A stretch of 64,000 bases of DNA from Mesorhizobium sp. M2E.F.Ca.ET.219.01.1.1 (lineage in GTDB: Bacteria; Pseudomonadota; Alphaproteobacteria; Rhizobiales; Rhizobiaceae): positions 186,001 through 250,000 of the forward strand of contig NZ_SADT02000007.1 of the NCBI RefSeq assembly GCF_004016445.2, read 5' to 3'. A program made the translations under genes and the position numbers. Shown here piece by piece: positions 42,830 to 52,191 of the stretch. The notes beneath the pieces were generated by a model, which had not been told where the DNA came from, searched no databases, and worked only from the letters and a program-made list of their open reading frames with translations. The number at the start of each line of letters is the position of its first letter. Within the stretch, counting starts at the first letter, position 1.

Positions 42830-44932
42830 ATGCTCGACAAGCGCTCCGGCTCGCGCCTCGCCAATCTTTGGGACGATGCAAAAGCCGAAGGGATGAGCGG
42901 TCCCGAGCTCCTGGTCTACCGCTCGAACACGCTGGGGTCCGACAAGCGCGTCACCAATTATGGCGGCGGCAACACCTCGTCCAAGGTCTGGCAGAAGGAC
43001 CCGCTGACCGGCGAGGAGGTCGAGGTCCTGTGGGTCAAGGGCTCGGGCGGCGACAGCGCCTCGATCAAGCTCGACGGTTTCGCCACCCTCTACATGGACA
43101 AGCTGCGCGCCATCAAAGCTCTTTATCGCGGCGTGGAGCACGAGGATGAGATGGTGGGCTATCTCCCCCACTGCACCTTCAACCTCAATCCGCGCGCGGC
43201 CTCCATCGACACGCCACTGCATGCTTACGTGCCGAAGGCCTGTGTCGACCATATGCATCCCGACGCCATCATCGCCGTCGCCGCTGCCAAGGATTCCAAG
43301 GCGATCACCAAGGAGATCTTCGGCGATGCGATCGGCTGGCTGCCCTGGAAGCGTCCGGGCTTCGAGCTTGGCCTGTGGCTGGAGAAATTCTGCCTCGACA
43401 ACCCCGAAGCCAAGGGCGTCGTGCTCGAAAGCCACGGCCTGTTCACCTGGGGCGACACGCCCAAGGAATGCTACGAGACGACGATCTCGGTGATCAACCA
43501 GGCAATCGAGTGGTTCGAGCGCCGGTCGGAAGGCGTGGCTATTTTCGGCGGCGAGGCGGTGAAGTCGCTCGATGCGCCGGCGCGCCGCGCCGTTGCCGCC
43601 AAGCTGATGCCGAGGATCCGCGGCCTGATCTCCGAAAAGAGCCATAAGCTCGGCCATTTCGACGACCAGCCGGCGGTGCTCGAATTCGTCAACTCGAAGG
43701 ATTTGCGGTCGCTGGCGGCGCTTGGCACCTCGTGCCCGGACCATTTCCTGCGCACAAAAATCCGACCGCTGGTGATCGAGTTCGATCCGGCAAAGCCCGA
43801 TATCGATGCCGTCATCGCGCGGCTCGCCGACGACATTGCTGAATACCGCGTGGGCTACCAGGCCTACTACGACGCCTGCAAGCATGCGGATTCGCCCGCC
43901 ATCCGCGATCCCAATGCGGTGGTCTATCTGATGCCCGGCGTCGGCATGTTTACTTTCGCCGGCGACAAGGCGACGGCCCGCATTTCCGGCGAATTCTACG
44001 TCAACGCCATCAACGTCATGCGCGGCGCCTCCACCGTCTCGTCCTATGTCGGCCTGCCGGCGCAGGAAGCTTTCGACATCGAATATTGGCAGCTCGAGGA
44101 AGCCAAGCTGCAGCGCCTGCCGAAGCCAAAGGCGCTGGCCGGCCAGATCGCGCTGGTCACTGGCGGCGCCGGCGGCATCGGCCGCGCCACCGCCAACCGG
44201 TTGCTGCGCGAAGGCGCCTGCGTGGTGCTCGCCGACATTGACGAGGCGGCTTTGGCCAGCGCCAATGAAGAGCTGTCGAAGGCGTTCGGAAAGGACTTCG
44301 TCCGTCCGGTGCGGATCGACGTTACCTCCGAGGACCAGGTGCTTTCGGGCTTCGCCGAAACGGCGGTCGAGTTCGGCGGCATCGACATCCTGGTTTCCAA
44401 TGCCGGCCTGGCCTCCTCGGCGCCGATCGAGGAGACGACACTCGCCTTGTGGAACCGGAATATGGACATCCTGTCTACCGGCTATTTCCTCGTCTCGCGC
44501 GAGGCCTTCCGGCTGTTTCGAGCCCAGAAAATCGGTGGCAATGTCGTCTTCGTCGCCTCCAAGAACGGGCTTGCCGCTTCGCCCAACGCGTCCGCCTATT
44601 GCACCGCCAAGGCCGCCGAGATCCATCTTGCCCGCTGCCTGGCGCTCGAAGGAGCGGAGGCGCAGATCAGGGTCAATGTCGTCAATCCGGACGCCGTGCT
44701 GCGCGGTTCAAAAATCTGGACCGGGGAATGGAAGGAACAGCGCGCTGCCGCCTATAAGATGTCGACCGACGACCTTGAGGAGCATTACCGCTCGCGCTCG
44801 ATGCTGAAGCGCTCGGTCTTCCCGGACGACATCGCCGAGGCGATCTACTTCTTCGCTTCCGACATGTCGGCCAAGTCGACCGGCAACATCGTCAACGTCG
44901 ACGCCGGCAACGCGCAGAGTTTTACGCGATAA
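42830..44932 (+). CDS. rhaD: Bifunctional rhamnulose-1-phosphate aldolase/short-chain dehydrogenase
   Basis: The 700-residue fusion has an N-terminal class II aldolase domain, about residues 1-420. It includes the NYGGGNTSSK motif near 44-53, the histidine-rich DHMHPDA metal site near 141, and ESHGLFTWG. A C-terminal SDR domain, about 436-700, has TGGAGGIG and the catalytic pair Y590/K594. It should cleave rhamnulose-1-phosphate to dihydroxyacetone phosphate and lactaldehyde, then act on lactaldehyde. GGGAGG at 42818-42823 supports the ATG at 42830. It opens the catabolic operon, divergent from rhaR, with rhaI downstream. Confidence 0.94.
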   Translation: MLDKRSGSRLANLWDDAKAEGMSGPELLVYRSNTLGSDKRVTNYGGGNTSSKVWQKDPLTGEEVEVLWVKGSGGDSASIKLDGFATLYMDKLRAIKALYRGVEHEDEMVGYLPHCTFNLNPRAASIDTPLHAYVPKACVDHMHPDAIIAVAAAKDSKAITKEIFGDAIGWLPWKRPGFELGLWLEKFCLDNPEAKGVVLESHGLFTWGDTPKECYETTISVINQAIEWFERRSEGVAIFGGEAVKSLDAPARRAVAAKLMPRIRGLISEKSHKLGHFDDQPAVLEFVNSKDLRSLAALGTSCPDHFLRTKIRPLVIEFDPAKPDIDAVIARLADDIAEYRVGYQAYYDACKHADSPAIRDPNAVVYLMPGVGMFTFAGDKATARISGEFYVNAINVMRGASTVSSYVGLPAQEAFDIEYWQLEEAKLQRLPKPKALAGQIALVTGGAGGIGRATANRLLREGACVVLADIDEAALASANEELSKAFGKDFVRPVRIDVTSEDQVLSGFAETAVEFGGIDILVSNAGLASSAPIEETTLALWNRNMDILSTGYFLVSREAFRLFRAQKIGGNVVFVASKNGLAASPNASAYCTAKAAEIHLARCLALEGAEAQIRVNVVNPDAVLRGSKIWTGEWKEQRAAAYKMSTDDLEEHYRSRSMLKRSVFPDDIAEAIYFFASDMSAKSTGNIVNVDAGNAQSFTR

Positions 44933-44936
44933 GCTT

Positions 44937-44990
44937 CCTTCTCCCCATTCAACGGGGAGAAGGTGCCGGCAGGCGGATGAGGGGCAGCGC
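44937..44990. repeat. Short RIME-like unit between rhaD and rhaI
   Basis: CCTTCTCCCC-ATTCAA-CGGGGAGAAGG is a perfect-stem hairpin. It is followed by the conserved 14-mer ATGAGGGGCAGCGC (44977-44990). It is a truncated copy of the mosaic elements at 35214 and 40632 and lies inside the rhaDI operon, 28 bp before the rhaI start. Confidence 0.8.
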
Positions 44991-45018
44991 CAGCCGAACG
45001 AGTTCTGGGAGGAATTGC

Positions 45019-46311
45019 ATGTCAGAAACAATTATCCGCGCCGACCTCGTCGCCAGCCACAACGCCGCGCGCCAACCCGACCTCGAGCGCGACTACGTCT
45101 CCCTCGGCGAGCGCCTCGACCGCCGCGGCATCGCCATCGACGCCATCCTCGACAAGGTCGAGAAATTCGGTGTCGCGATCCCGTCCTGGGGGGTCGGCAC
45201 CGGCGGCACGCGCTTCGCCCGCTTTCCGGGCGCCGGCGAGCCGCGTGACATCTTCGATAAGATCGAGGACTGCGCCGTCATCAGCCAGCTGACGCAGGCG
45301 ACGCCGACCGTCTCCCTGCACATCCCCTGGGACAAGGCCGATCCGAACCGCTTGAAGCAGGCGGCCTCGCGCTTCGGCCTAGGCTTCGACGCCATGAACT
45401 CCAACACCTTTTCCGACGCCAAGGACCAAAAGCTTTCCTACAAGTTCGGCTCGTTGTCGCATGCCGATGCTGGCACGCGCCGGCAGGCGATCGAGCACAA
45501 TCTCGAATGCATCGAGATCGGCAAGACACTGGGCTCCAAAGCGCTGACGGTGTGGATCGGCGACGGCTCGAACTTTCCTGGGCAGGTCAATTTGGCAAAG
45601 GCCTTCGAGCGCTACTTGGACGCGATGCGCGACATCTATGCCGGCCTGCCGGACGACTGGCGCCTGTTCACCGAGCACAAGATGTATGAGCCGGCCTTCT
45701 ATTCGACGGTCGTGCAAGACTGGGGCACCAACTACATCATCGCCAAGGAGCTCGGCGACAAGGCCTTCTGCCTGGTCGACCTTGGGCATCACGCGCCCAA
45801 CGTCAACATCGAGATGATCGTGTCGCGGCTGATCCAGTTCAAGAAACTCGGCGGCTTCCACTTCAACGATTCCAAATATGGCGATGACGACCTCGATGCC
45901 GGTTCGATCGATCCCTACCGGCTGTTCCTCGTCTTCAACGAGCTGGTCGATGCGGAGCTCTCCGGCGCCAAGGATTTCCATCCCGCGCATATGCTCGACC
46001 AGAGCCACAACGTCACCGATCCGATCGAGAGCCTGATGCTGTCGGCGGTCGAGGTCCAGCGCGCCTACGCGCAGGCGCTGCTGGTCGACCGCAAGGCGCT
46101 GGAAGGCTTCCAGGAGGCCAACGACGCGCTGATGGCGACGCAGACGCTGAAAAGCGCCTACCGCACCGATGTCGAGCCGATCCTTGCCATGGCGAGGCTC
46201 AGAACCGGCGGCGCCATCGATCCGGTCGCCGCCTATCGCGAAGCCGGCTACCGGGCCAAGGTTGCGGCGGAACGACCGGCTGTTGCGAGTGGCGGCGGCG
46301 GGATCGTCTGA
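45019..46311 (+). CDS. rhaI: L-rhamnose isomerase (Pseudomonas-type)
   Basis: RhaI converts L-rhamnose to L-rhamnulose. The 430-residue protein matches the TIM-barrel isomerase family typified by Pseudomonas stutzeri rather than E. coli RhaA. Metal-ligand and substrate segments include FTEHKMYEPAFYS, LVDLGHHAPN and GGFHFNDSKYGDDDLD. GGGAGG at 45007-45012 fits the ATG at 45019; a longer frame to 44977 overlaps the repeat. It is the second gene of the rhaDI catabolic operon. Confidence 0.93.
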   Translation: MSETIIRADLVASHNAARQPDLERDYVSLGERLDRRGIAIDAILDKVEKFGVAIPSWGVGTGGTRFARFPGAGEPRDIFDKIEDCAVISQLTQATPTVSLHIPWDKADPNRLKQAASRFGLGFDAMNSNTFSDAKDQKLSYKFGSLSHADAGTRRQAIEHNLECIEIGKTLGSKALTVWIGDGSNFPGQVNLAKAFERYLDAMRDIYAGLPDDWRLFTEHKMYEPAFYSTVVQDWGTNYIIAKELGDKAFCLVDLGHHAPNVNIEMIVSRLIQFKKLGGFHFNDSKYGDDDLDAGSIDPYRLFLVFNELVDAELSGAKDFHPAHMLDQSHNVTDPIESLMLSAVEVQRAYAQALLVDRKALEGFQEANDALMATQTLKSAYRTDVEPILAMARLRTGGAIDPVAAYREAGYRAKVAAERPAVASGGGGIV

Positions 46312-46320
46312 GATTAGCTG

Positions 46321-46495
46321 ATCTCCCCCCTTGTGGGGGAGATGTCCGGCAGGACAGAGGGGGGCGCTGTCCGCCGACGTCTCAAAACTTTCCGTTTGCA
46401 CACCAAACAGATGAAGCTGGTCGGGCAAATCCGAAGGTCGGCGATCCTTCGCGCCCCCCTCTGCCCTGCCGGCATCTCCCCACAAGGGGGGAGAT
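46321..46495. repeat. 175-bp inverted repeat element after rhaI
   Basis: Arms of about 45 bp (46321-46367 and 46451-46495) are near-perfect reverse complements, each containing the hairpin ATCTCCCC...GGGGAGAT and the unit TGCCGG/CCGGCA. The 83-bp centre has no gene. It begins 10 bp after the rhaI stop. It belongs to a different subfamily from the element at 35214. Confidence 0.85.
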
Positions 46496-46636
46496 TGGCT
46501 GGCATCGGCCTCGGCTCTTTTTCCTGCAGCGCCGAGCTGGCCGGCGAGCGAACGCCAATATGTGTACCCTCACATTGATGGATGGACTCGGCCGCTCCAA
46601 GTAGCTCTTCTATGCACGCAGCATTGGAGCACCGCC

Positions 46637-48376
46637 ATGCCCTTGACCCGCCGGACGCTGATCGGCGTCACCCTTTCGCTCGCGATTGCCCTCACGCCGC
46701 CGACCATCGCCTTCGCCGCCTCGCCGGCTCCAGCCAAGGGCGAGCATGGCATGGTGGTCACGGAGCAGCATCTGGCAACCGAAGTCGGTGTCGACGTGCT
46801 GAAGAAAGGCGGCAACGCCATCGATGCCGCTGTCGCGGTCGGCTACGCGCTTGCCGTCGTCTTTCCCGAAGCCGGCAATATCGGCGGCGGAGGGTTCATG
46901 ACCATCCGGCTGAAGGACGGCCGCACCACCTTCATCGATTTCCGCGAGCGCGCGCCGCTCGCCGCCACCAGGACCATGTATCTCGACAAGGACGGCAAGC
47001 CGATCAAGGGCGCCAGTCTCGACGGCTATCTCGCCGTCGGTGTGCCCGGCTCCGTCGCCGGCTTCGAGATGGCGCGCGAGAAATACGGCACGCTTTCGAG
47101 GCAGGATCTGATGGCGCCGGCGATTGCCTACGCCAAGGACGGCTTCGTGCTTAACCAAGGCGACGCCACCTCTTTCGCCCGCAGCGCCCATCGTTTGGCG
47201 AAGGATCCGGCTGCTGCCGCCATCTTCCTGAAAAAGGACGGTAAGCCTTATGGCATCGGCGAGAACCTCATTCAGCCGGACCTCGCCGCCGCGCTGTCGG
47301 CGATCTCGCAAAAGGGGCCGGACGCCTTCTACAAGGGCGCGATCGCCGACGCCATCGTCAGGGCGAGCCGTGCCAAGGGCGGAATCCTTAGCAAGGGCGA
47401 TTTCGAGCAATATGCGGTGCGCGAATTGAAGCCGGTGACCTGCTCCTATCGCGGCTACGAGATCATCTCTTCGCCGCCGCCGAGTTCGGGCGGCGTCATC
47501 ATCTGCGAAATCCTCAATGTGCTCGAAGGCTATCCGCTGTCCTATCTCGGCTCAGGGTCCGCCGAAACGGTCCATGTCATGGTCGAGGCCATGCGGCATG
47601 CCTATGTCGACCGCAATTCGGCGCTCGGCGACCCTGATTTCGTCGACAATCCGGTCTCGAAGCTGCTCGACAAGAACTATGCGAAGGACATCCGCGGCAA
47701 GATCGACCCGTTCCGCGCCGGCGTCTCGAAGGACCTGATGCCGAAAGGCCTCGACGAGTCGAAGGAGACCACCCACTATTCGATCATCGACAAGGACGGC
47801 AACGCGGTTGCAGTCACCTACACGCTGAACGGCTCCTACGGCGCCGGCGTCGTCGCCGACGGCACCGGCATCCTGCTCAACAACGAGATGGACGATTTCA
47901 CACAGAAGCCGGGGGTGCCGAACCTCTACGGGTTGGTCCAGGGCGAGGCCAACGCCATTCAGCCGAAGAAGACGCCTTTATCCTCGATGAGCCCAACAAT
48001 CCTCACCAAGGACGGCAAGCCGTTCATGGTCATAGGCAGCCCGGGCGGCTCGCGCATCATCACCATCACGCTGGAGGCGATCGTCAATGTCATCGACCAC
48101 GGCATGGACATCCAGGAAGCGATCGACGCGCCGCGCGTCCACCATCAATGGCTGCCGGACACGGTCTATGTCGAGCCGTTCGGGTTGTCCCCGGACACGG
48201 AGCGGCTGCTCGCCGGCATGGGCTACCATCTCGACCTGAGCGACGAGACCTGGGGGCGGGCCGCCGGCATTCTGGTCGGCGGCAAAAGCCTGGCGGAAAT
48301 CGAAAAGGGCGGCGGGGCGCGCTACAACGGCGCCATGGACAGCCGCGCGGCTGCCGGCGAGGCGCTGGGATATTAG
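46637..48376 (+). CDS. ggt: Gamma-glutamyltranspeptidase
   Basis: Ggt is a periplasmic N-terminal-nucleophile hydrolase that cleaves gamma-glutamyl bonds of glutathione. The 579-residue precursor has a signal peptide (MPLTRRTLIGV to IAFAA, about 1-30). The large subunit includes AGNIGGGGFM and FIDFRERAP. The autoprocessing site is ETTHYS with nucleophile T378, followed by the small subunit with GSPGGSRII. GGAG at 46626-46629 supports the ATG at 46637. It is a single gene between a repeat element and an orphan glycosyltransferase pair. Confidence 0.95.
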   Translation: MPLTRRTLIGVTLSLAIALTPPTIAFAASPAPAKGEHGMVVTEQHLATEVGVDVLKKGGNAIDAAVAVGYALAVVFPEAGNIGGGGFMTIRLKDGRTTFIDFRERAPLAATRTMYLDKDGKPIKGASLDGYLAVGVPGSVAGFEMAREKYGTLSRQDLMAPAIAYAKDGFVLNQGDATSFARSAHRLAKDPAAAAIFLKKDGKPYGIGENLIQPDLAAALSAISQKGPDAFYKGAIADAIVRASRAKGGILSKGDFEQYAVRELKPVTCSYRGYEIISSPPPSSGGVIICEILNVLEGYPLSYLGSGSAETVHVMVEAMRHAYVDRNSALGDPDFVDNPVSKLLDKNYAKDIRGKIDPFRAGVSKDLMPKGLDESKETTHYSIIDKDGNAVAVTYTLNGSYGAGVVADGTGILLNNEMDDFTQKPGVPNLYGLVQGEANAIQPKKTPLSSMSPTILTKDGKPFMVIGSPGGSRIITITLEAIVNVIDHGMDIQEAIDAPRVHHQWLPDTVYVEPFGLSPDTERLLAGMGYHLDLSDETWGRAAGILVGGKSLAEIEKGGGARYNGAMDSRAAAGEALGY

Positions 48377-48616
48377 CTCAGGGCCTATGAATTGGCCGGT
48401 CATTTAACGTGGCAGTGGGCGCGCCTTGGCCGGCCGACCCACTGACCGCGGCGATGGTGCTGTCGCTGCCGGGGTAGGGAATGCGACCCGCTGGCACTCA
48501 CGACGGCTCAGGCCGTTGAAGATTAATGATAAATCGCTAGAAGAGGAGCGGGCGATGTCCCTGTATGCCTAAACATGCCAAGGCCCCGAGGCCGGCGCTC
48601 CAGCGGCAGTCGATGA

Positions 48617-49408
48617 ATGAGCGAGAGTTTTTCTTTGGTGGTTCCTACGCGTGACGGAGCGCCGCACAGTCTGATCATTGCCGAAGAATATCGACGGCTC
48701 GGGATTGAAATTCGGTATTTCGTCGATAGCCGTTCGTCGCCGCGATACATAGAAGATGTGCTTCGCAAAGTTGACTTGGCCACCAAGCTATCCGTCAGGT
48801 GGGGGCGGTCTTATGTCGAAGGCATTCTGCCGAAGATTGCAGCCGTTTCACGCGCAAGGCGTATTTTCCGGCTGGACGACGATGAATTTCCCTCGCGTGC
48901 CTTGCTGACCTGGCTGCGCGATGTTGCAGCGCCGACTAATAAACCGGTGATCGCCATCCCACGCCGCGCCGTAGCCGTTATCGATTCCAAGGCTGTTTTT
49001 GCCGCGAGGTTACCCAATTTGCCGCCGGGCGACTTTCAGTTTAGAGGGTTCCTCGTCGATTCGGTAAAATTCAAGAAAAAAATCCACACGCCGGGCTTCT
49101 CGTTCAATGAATCCGACGTCTTGTACGCGCCTTCGGAGTGCCACATCTACCATTTCGATTGGGTTGTACGAAGCCGGGACCAGCGGGCCAGCAAACTCGA
49201 ATTCTACCAGAGGATAGAGCCGGGAGCGTTCGAATTGTTGAAGTATCAGTATCTCTACGAGGATTTCGATCCGGCCCTTTATGAATTTACCCCGCTGGAC
49301 GATCCGGACGTATCGGCCCTGGCCCTTCGGCTCCATGGCGAGCGGCCTGCACCCGCGGAGGCGACCAAGGGATGGAAGCGGCTTTTCCGCGGGATCCCCT
49401 GTCGATGA
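48617..49408 (+). CDS. Putative GT-A-like glycosyltransferase, first of an orphan pair
   Basis: The 263-residue protein begins SLVVPTRDGAPHSLIIAEEY, like the first strand of family 2 glycosyltransferases. It has an acidic RLDDDEFPS near residue 84, in the place of a DxD metal site. The rest is not recognisable. No strong ribosome binding site precedes the ATG at 48617; an ATG at 48613 is in another frame. Codon usage looks richer in A and T than in flanking genes, suggesting recent acquisition. The stop overlaps the likely start of the next gene. The 240 bp before it hold nothing I can identify. Confidence 0.5.
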   Translation: MSESFSLVVPTRDGAPHSLIIAEEYRRLGIEIRYFVDSRSSPRYIEDVLRKVDLATKLSVRWGRSYVEGILPKIAAVSRARRIFRLDDDEFPSRALLTWLRDVAAPTNKPVIAIPRRAVAVIDSKAVFAARLPNLPPGDFQFRGFLVDSVKFKKKIHTPGFSFNESDVLYAPSECHIYHFDWVVRSRDQRASKLEFYQRIEPGAFELLKYQYLYEDFDPALYEFTPLDDPDVSALALRLHGERPAPAEATKGWKRLFRGIPCR

Positions 49409-50295
49409 ATCCCTTTCGTTTCGTGTCGGTTCAGCGGCCATTGCCCGGTCCATCGGCAGGTGGCCGGCAGGCGGGAATCTTCATAACGCATGTGCTGAAC
49501 CATCGAATACAGGCTCATTTTGACCGTCTCCGCAGCGAAACGGAGGCGATCATCGACTGGCAGCTCGCCTATAATCCGTGGACCCTGAGCGATCTCGTCG
49601 GCGGACGAGCAGAGTTCGAGATCGACCGAACCTCCGTGCGCGTGCGGCAAGCTCTGAATAACGGAAACTTGGCGATGGGCTATATGGACGTCGTGCTCTT
49701 TCCCTTGGCGAAGTCCGCAAATCGGGAATTCGTCTGGATTCTCGAATATGACGTCGACTTTGCCGGCACCTGGCTCGATTTTTTCCAGCAATTTTCAAAC
49801 AATGGCGCGGACTTGCTGACGACGACGCTCAACACGCGCCGCCGCGACCCGCGCTGGACGTTCTGGGGCTCGGCAAACGGACCGTGCCCGAAATCACGCT
49901 TCACGAGAGCATTTATGCCCATCATGCGCGTTTCGAGGCGCTTTGTCGGCACCTATGAGGAGGCGCTTTCGACAGGCGAGTGGAGTGGGCACTACGAATT
50001 CCTCGTGCCGACCATTGCGCGCGTTCATGGTCTCAGGATCGAGGATATCGGCGGGACCGGGCCGTTCGTGCCCTGGCGCCGAAGGGGACGAAACTATCTG
50101 AATGCGGCGAAGGACCCTCATCTCAGCCCGGGGACGTTCGTCTGGCGCCCATCGATGGGGGCTTATTTTCACGAAGACGATACCGCATTCACGCAACGGG
50201 CCATGCTTTACCATCCGATCAAGGCCGACGTGGTCGACTGGGAGGCCCAAGCACCTGCGGCTTTATCCGAGGCCATCCCATGCGGAGAGGCCTAG
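49405..50295 (+). CDS. Putative glycosyltransferase with a DVDF motif, second of an orphan pair
   Basis: The 296-residue protein has no signal peptide. Its middle carries FVWILEYDVDFAGTW, resembling the end-of-strand acidic site of GT-A enzymes, then a TLNTRRRDP segment and a GGTGPFVPWRRRGRN stretch near residue 230. I do not recognise a named family. The ATG at 49405 overlaps the upstream stop (ATGA); an in-frame ATG at 49372 is possible. It shares the A/T-leaning base use of the previous gene. The pair most likely acts on one glycan. Confidence 0.5.
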   Translation: MNPFRFVSVQRPLPGPSAGGRQAGIFITHVLNHRIQAHFDRLRSETEAIIDWQLAYNPWTLSDLVGGRAEFEIDRTSVRVRQALNNGNLAMGYMDVVLFPLAKSANREFVWILEYDVDFAGTWLDFFQQFSNNGADLLTTTLNTRRRDPRWTFWGSANGPCPKSRFTRAFMPIMRVSRRFVGTYEEALSTGEWSGHYEFLVPTIARVHGLRIEDIGGTGPFVPWRRRGRNYLNAAKDPHLSPGTFVWRPSMGAYFHEDDTAFTQRAMLYHPIKADVVDWEAQAPAALSEAIPCGEA

Positions 50296-50328
50296 GTTGG
50301 TTTGTCGCACACCAACCGGATTGTCTGA

Positions 50329-50676
50329 TCAGGTCACCAGCGTGATCGTCGAGGCGATCAGCATGACGGCGGCAATGGCGACGAACAGCGCGTAGATGCG
50401 CGGCCGGTCGAGCAGCAGAGCATTGCCGGAAATCCAGGCTGCGGTGGCGCCGCCGAGCGCGAACAGGAAGCCGTTGCGGTGGCCGAAGGACATGGAGGCG
50501 GCCATCAGGCCGCCGATGATCAGTGCGCCGAAGACGATGATGACGGCGACCGCATATTTCTCGAAATCATTGCCGCCCCCCATGACCGGGCCCATCGCAT
50601 TGAGATTGGGCAGGTCGTCCGGGTCGAAGGGGCTGGTCGAGCCGTATTCGTCTTGACCGAGGGATTCGCGCATCAT
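50329..50676 (-). CDS. Small inner-membrane protein, function unknown
   Basis: The 115-residue protein has an acidic soluble N-terminus (about 1-38) and then three hydrophobic segments at about 42-61, 69-83 and 93-113. Conserved features include GHRNGFLFALGG between helices 1 and 2. GGAGA lies 5 bases before the ATG at 50676; a second ATG follows directly. It is convergent with the glycosyltransferase pair and lies downstream of dctD, but nothing links it to transport of dicarboxylates. Confidence 0.65.
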   Translation of the reverse strand: MMRESLGQDEYGSTSPFDPDDLPNLNAMGPVMGGGNDFEKYAVAVIIVFGALIIGGLMAASMSFGHRNGFLFALGGATAAWISGNALLLDRPRIYALFVAIAAVMLIASTITLVT

Positions 50677-50835
50677 TCATTCTCCGCTGGGCGGCAACAA
50701 ACCATCAACGCCTGCCGAGCGCAACCCGGCAACGCCGCCACGGCGATGCGTTCACTGGCCGGCTGGTGCCAACGTGCCACGGTTTGCCGGGCAAGCTCAA
50801 CGGACGGGGGTTGGATTGGGTTCCACAAGCTTGAT

Positions 50836-52191
50836 CTATCTGGAAAAATCGCTGCGCACGATGCCGTGCCGCTGCAGCTTGTCGTAGAAGGTCTTGCGCG
50901 GAATGCCGAGTGCCTCGATGGTGCGGCGCACGTCGCCGTCATTGCGACCAAGTGTCTCGCGGATGATGTCGGCCTCGTAGCGATCGAGCCTTTCCGGCAA
51001 GGGCGCGGAAGAATCGTTCTGTGCTGCCGCAGCGGAAGGCGCTTCGGCGATGTCTTCCAGCCCCAGCACGAAGCGTTCGGCGAAATGGGCGAGCTCGCGC
51101 ACATTGCCCGGCCAGTCATGCTCCCGCAGGTGCCGCTGGACCGCAGTGGATGTCGCCGGCACAGCGCGGCGGAAGCGTGCGGCAGCGCGCTCGGTAAAAT
51201 AGCCGAACAGCAGCGGCACGTCGTCCCGCCTTTCGCGCAGCGGCGGGATCGACAGCGTCACCACATTGAGCCGGTAATAGAGGTCCTCGCGGAAAGCGCC
51301 GCGCTGGCTGGCATCGCCGAGATCGACCTTGGCCGCCGCGACCACCCTCAGGTCGACCGGGCGCACCTCATTGGTGCCGAGCGGCGCCACCTCGCGCATT
51401 TCGAGCACGCGCAGCATCTGCACCTGCGTAGCAGCCGGCATGCTTTCGATCTCGTCGAGGAACAGCGTCCCGCCGCTCGAATGCTCGATACGGCCGACGC
51501 GCTTCTTCTGGGCGCCGGTGAAGGCGCCGGCCTCATGGCCGAACAGCTCGCTTTCAATGACCGTTTCCGGCAGCGTGCCGCAGTTGAGCGCGACGAAATT
51601 GCCCTTGGCGCGGCGGCTCCAGCGATGCAGCAGGTTCGCCACCACCTCCTTGCCCGAGCCGGTCTCGCCGGTCACCAGCACGTCGACATCGGTGTCGGCG
51701 ATCTGCCTCAGCGTGCGGCGCAACCGCTCCATCGCCGGCGTCTGGCCGATCAGCGGCAAGCCTTCCTGCGCCTGCTCGGCCGCTTCGCGCAAGGCGCGGT
51801 TTTCCATCACCAGCCGGCGTTTTTCGGCCGCGCGGGCAACGCTCTGCGCCAGCCGCTCAGTGGCGAAAGGCTTGGTGATGAAGTCGTAGGCGCCGTCCTT
51901 GATCGCCTTGACGGCCATCGCGATATCGCCGTGCCCCGTGACCAGGATGACGGGAATATCGGGATCGAGCCGCAACACCCGATCGAAAAGCTGCAGCCCG
52001 TCGATCTCCGGCATGCGGATGTCCGACACCACGACGCCGGCGAAACTTTTGTCCAGCGCCGCCAGCGCTTCCTTCGCCACCGCGTAGGCCGACACCGCAA
52101 AGCCGGCGAGCTCCAGCGTTTGCCTTGTCGCCTTGAGCAGGTCGCTGTCGTCGTCGATCAGGATGACTGGTGCGCGATCGTCGTTGCTCAT
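50836..52191 (-). CDS. dctD: C4-dicarboxylate response regulator DctD
   Basis: DctD is an NtrC-type activator of sigma-54 promoters, mainly dctA. The 451-residue protein has a receiver domain with D57 (VVVSDIRMPEIDG). The AAA+ domain has Walker A GETGSGKE (175-182) and the sigma-54-contacting GAFTGA (222-227). The C-terminal HTH shows TIEALGIPRKTFYDKLQRHG. Its ATG overlaps the dctB stop by 4 bp (ATGA). It should bind the palindromes upstream of dctA. Confidence 0.94.
   Translation of the reverse strand: MSNDDRAPVILIDDDSDLLKATRQTLELAGFAVSAYAVAKEALAALDKSFAGVVVSDIRMPEIDGLQLFDRVLRLDPDIPVILVTGHGDIAMAVKAIKDGAYDFITKPFATERLAQSVARAAEKRRLVMENRALREAAEQAQEGLPLIGQTPAMERLRRTLRQIADTDVDVLVTGETGSGKEVVANLLHRWSRRAKGNFVALNCGTLPETVIESELFGHEAGAFTGAQKKRVGRIEHSSGGTLFLDEIESMPAATQVQMLRVLEMREVAPLGTNEVRPVDLRVVAAAKVDLGDASQRGAFREDLYYRLNVVTLSIPPLRERRDDVPLLFGYFTERAAARFRRAVPATSTAVQRHLREHDWPGNVRELAHFAERFVLGLEDIAEAPSAAAAQNDSSAPLPERLDRYEADIIRETLGRNDGDVRRTIEALGIPRKTFYDKLQRHGIVRSDFSR

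Noticed and set aside
42764..44626. A 620-codon minus-strand frame opposite rhaD
   Set aside because: Antisense shadow of a conserved coding region in high-GC DNA; no recognisable domain.
35214..46495. CRISPR array
   Set aside because: The repeats are inverted, unevenly spaced and different from one another, with no regular spacers or cas genes.
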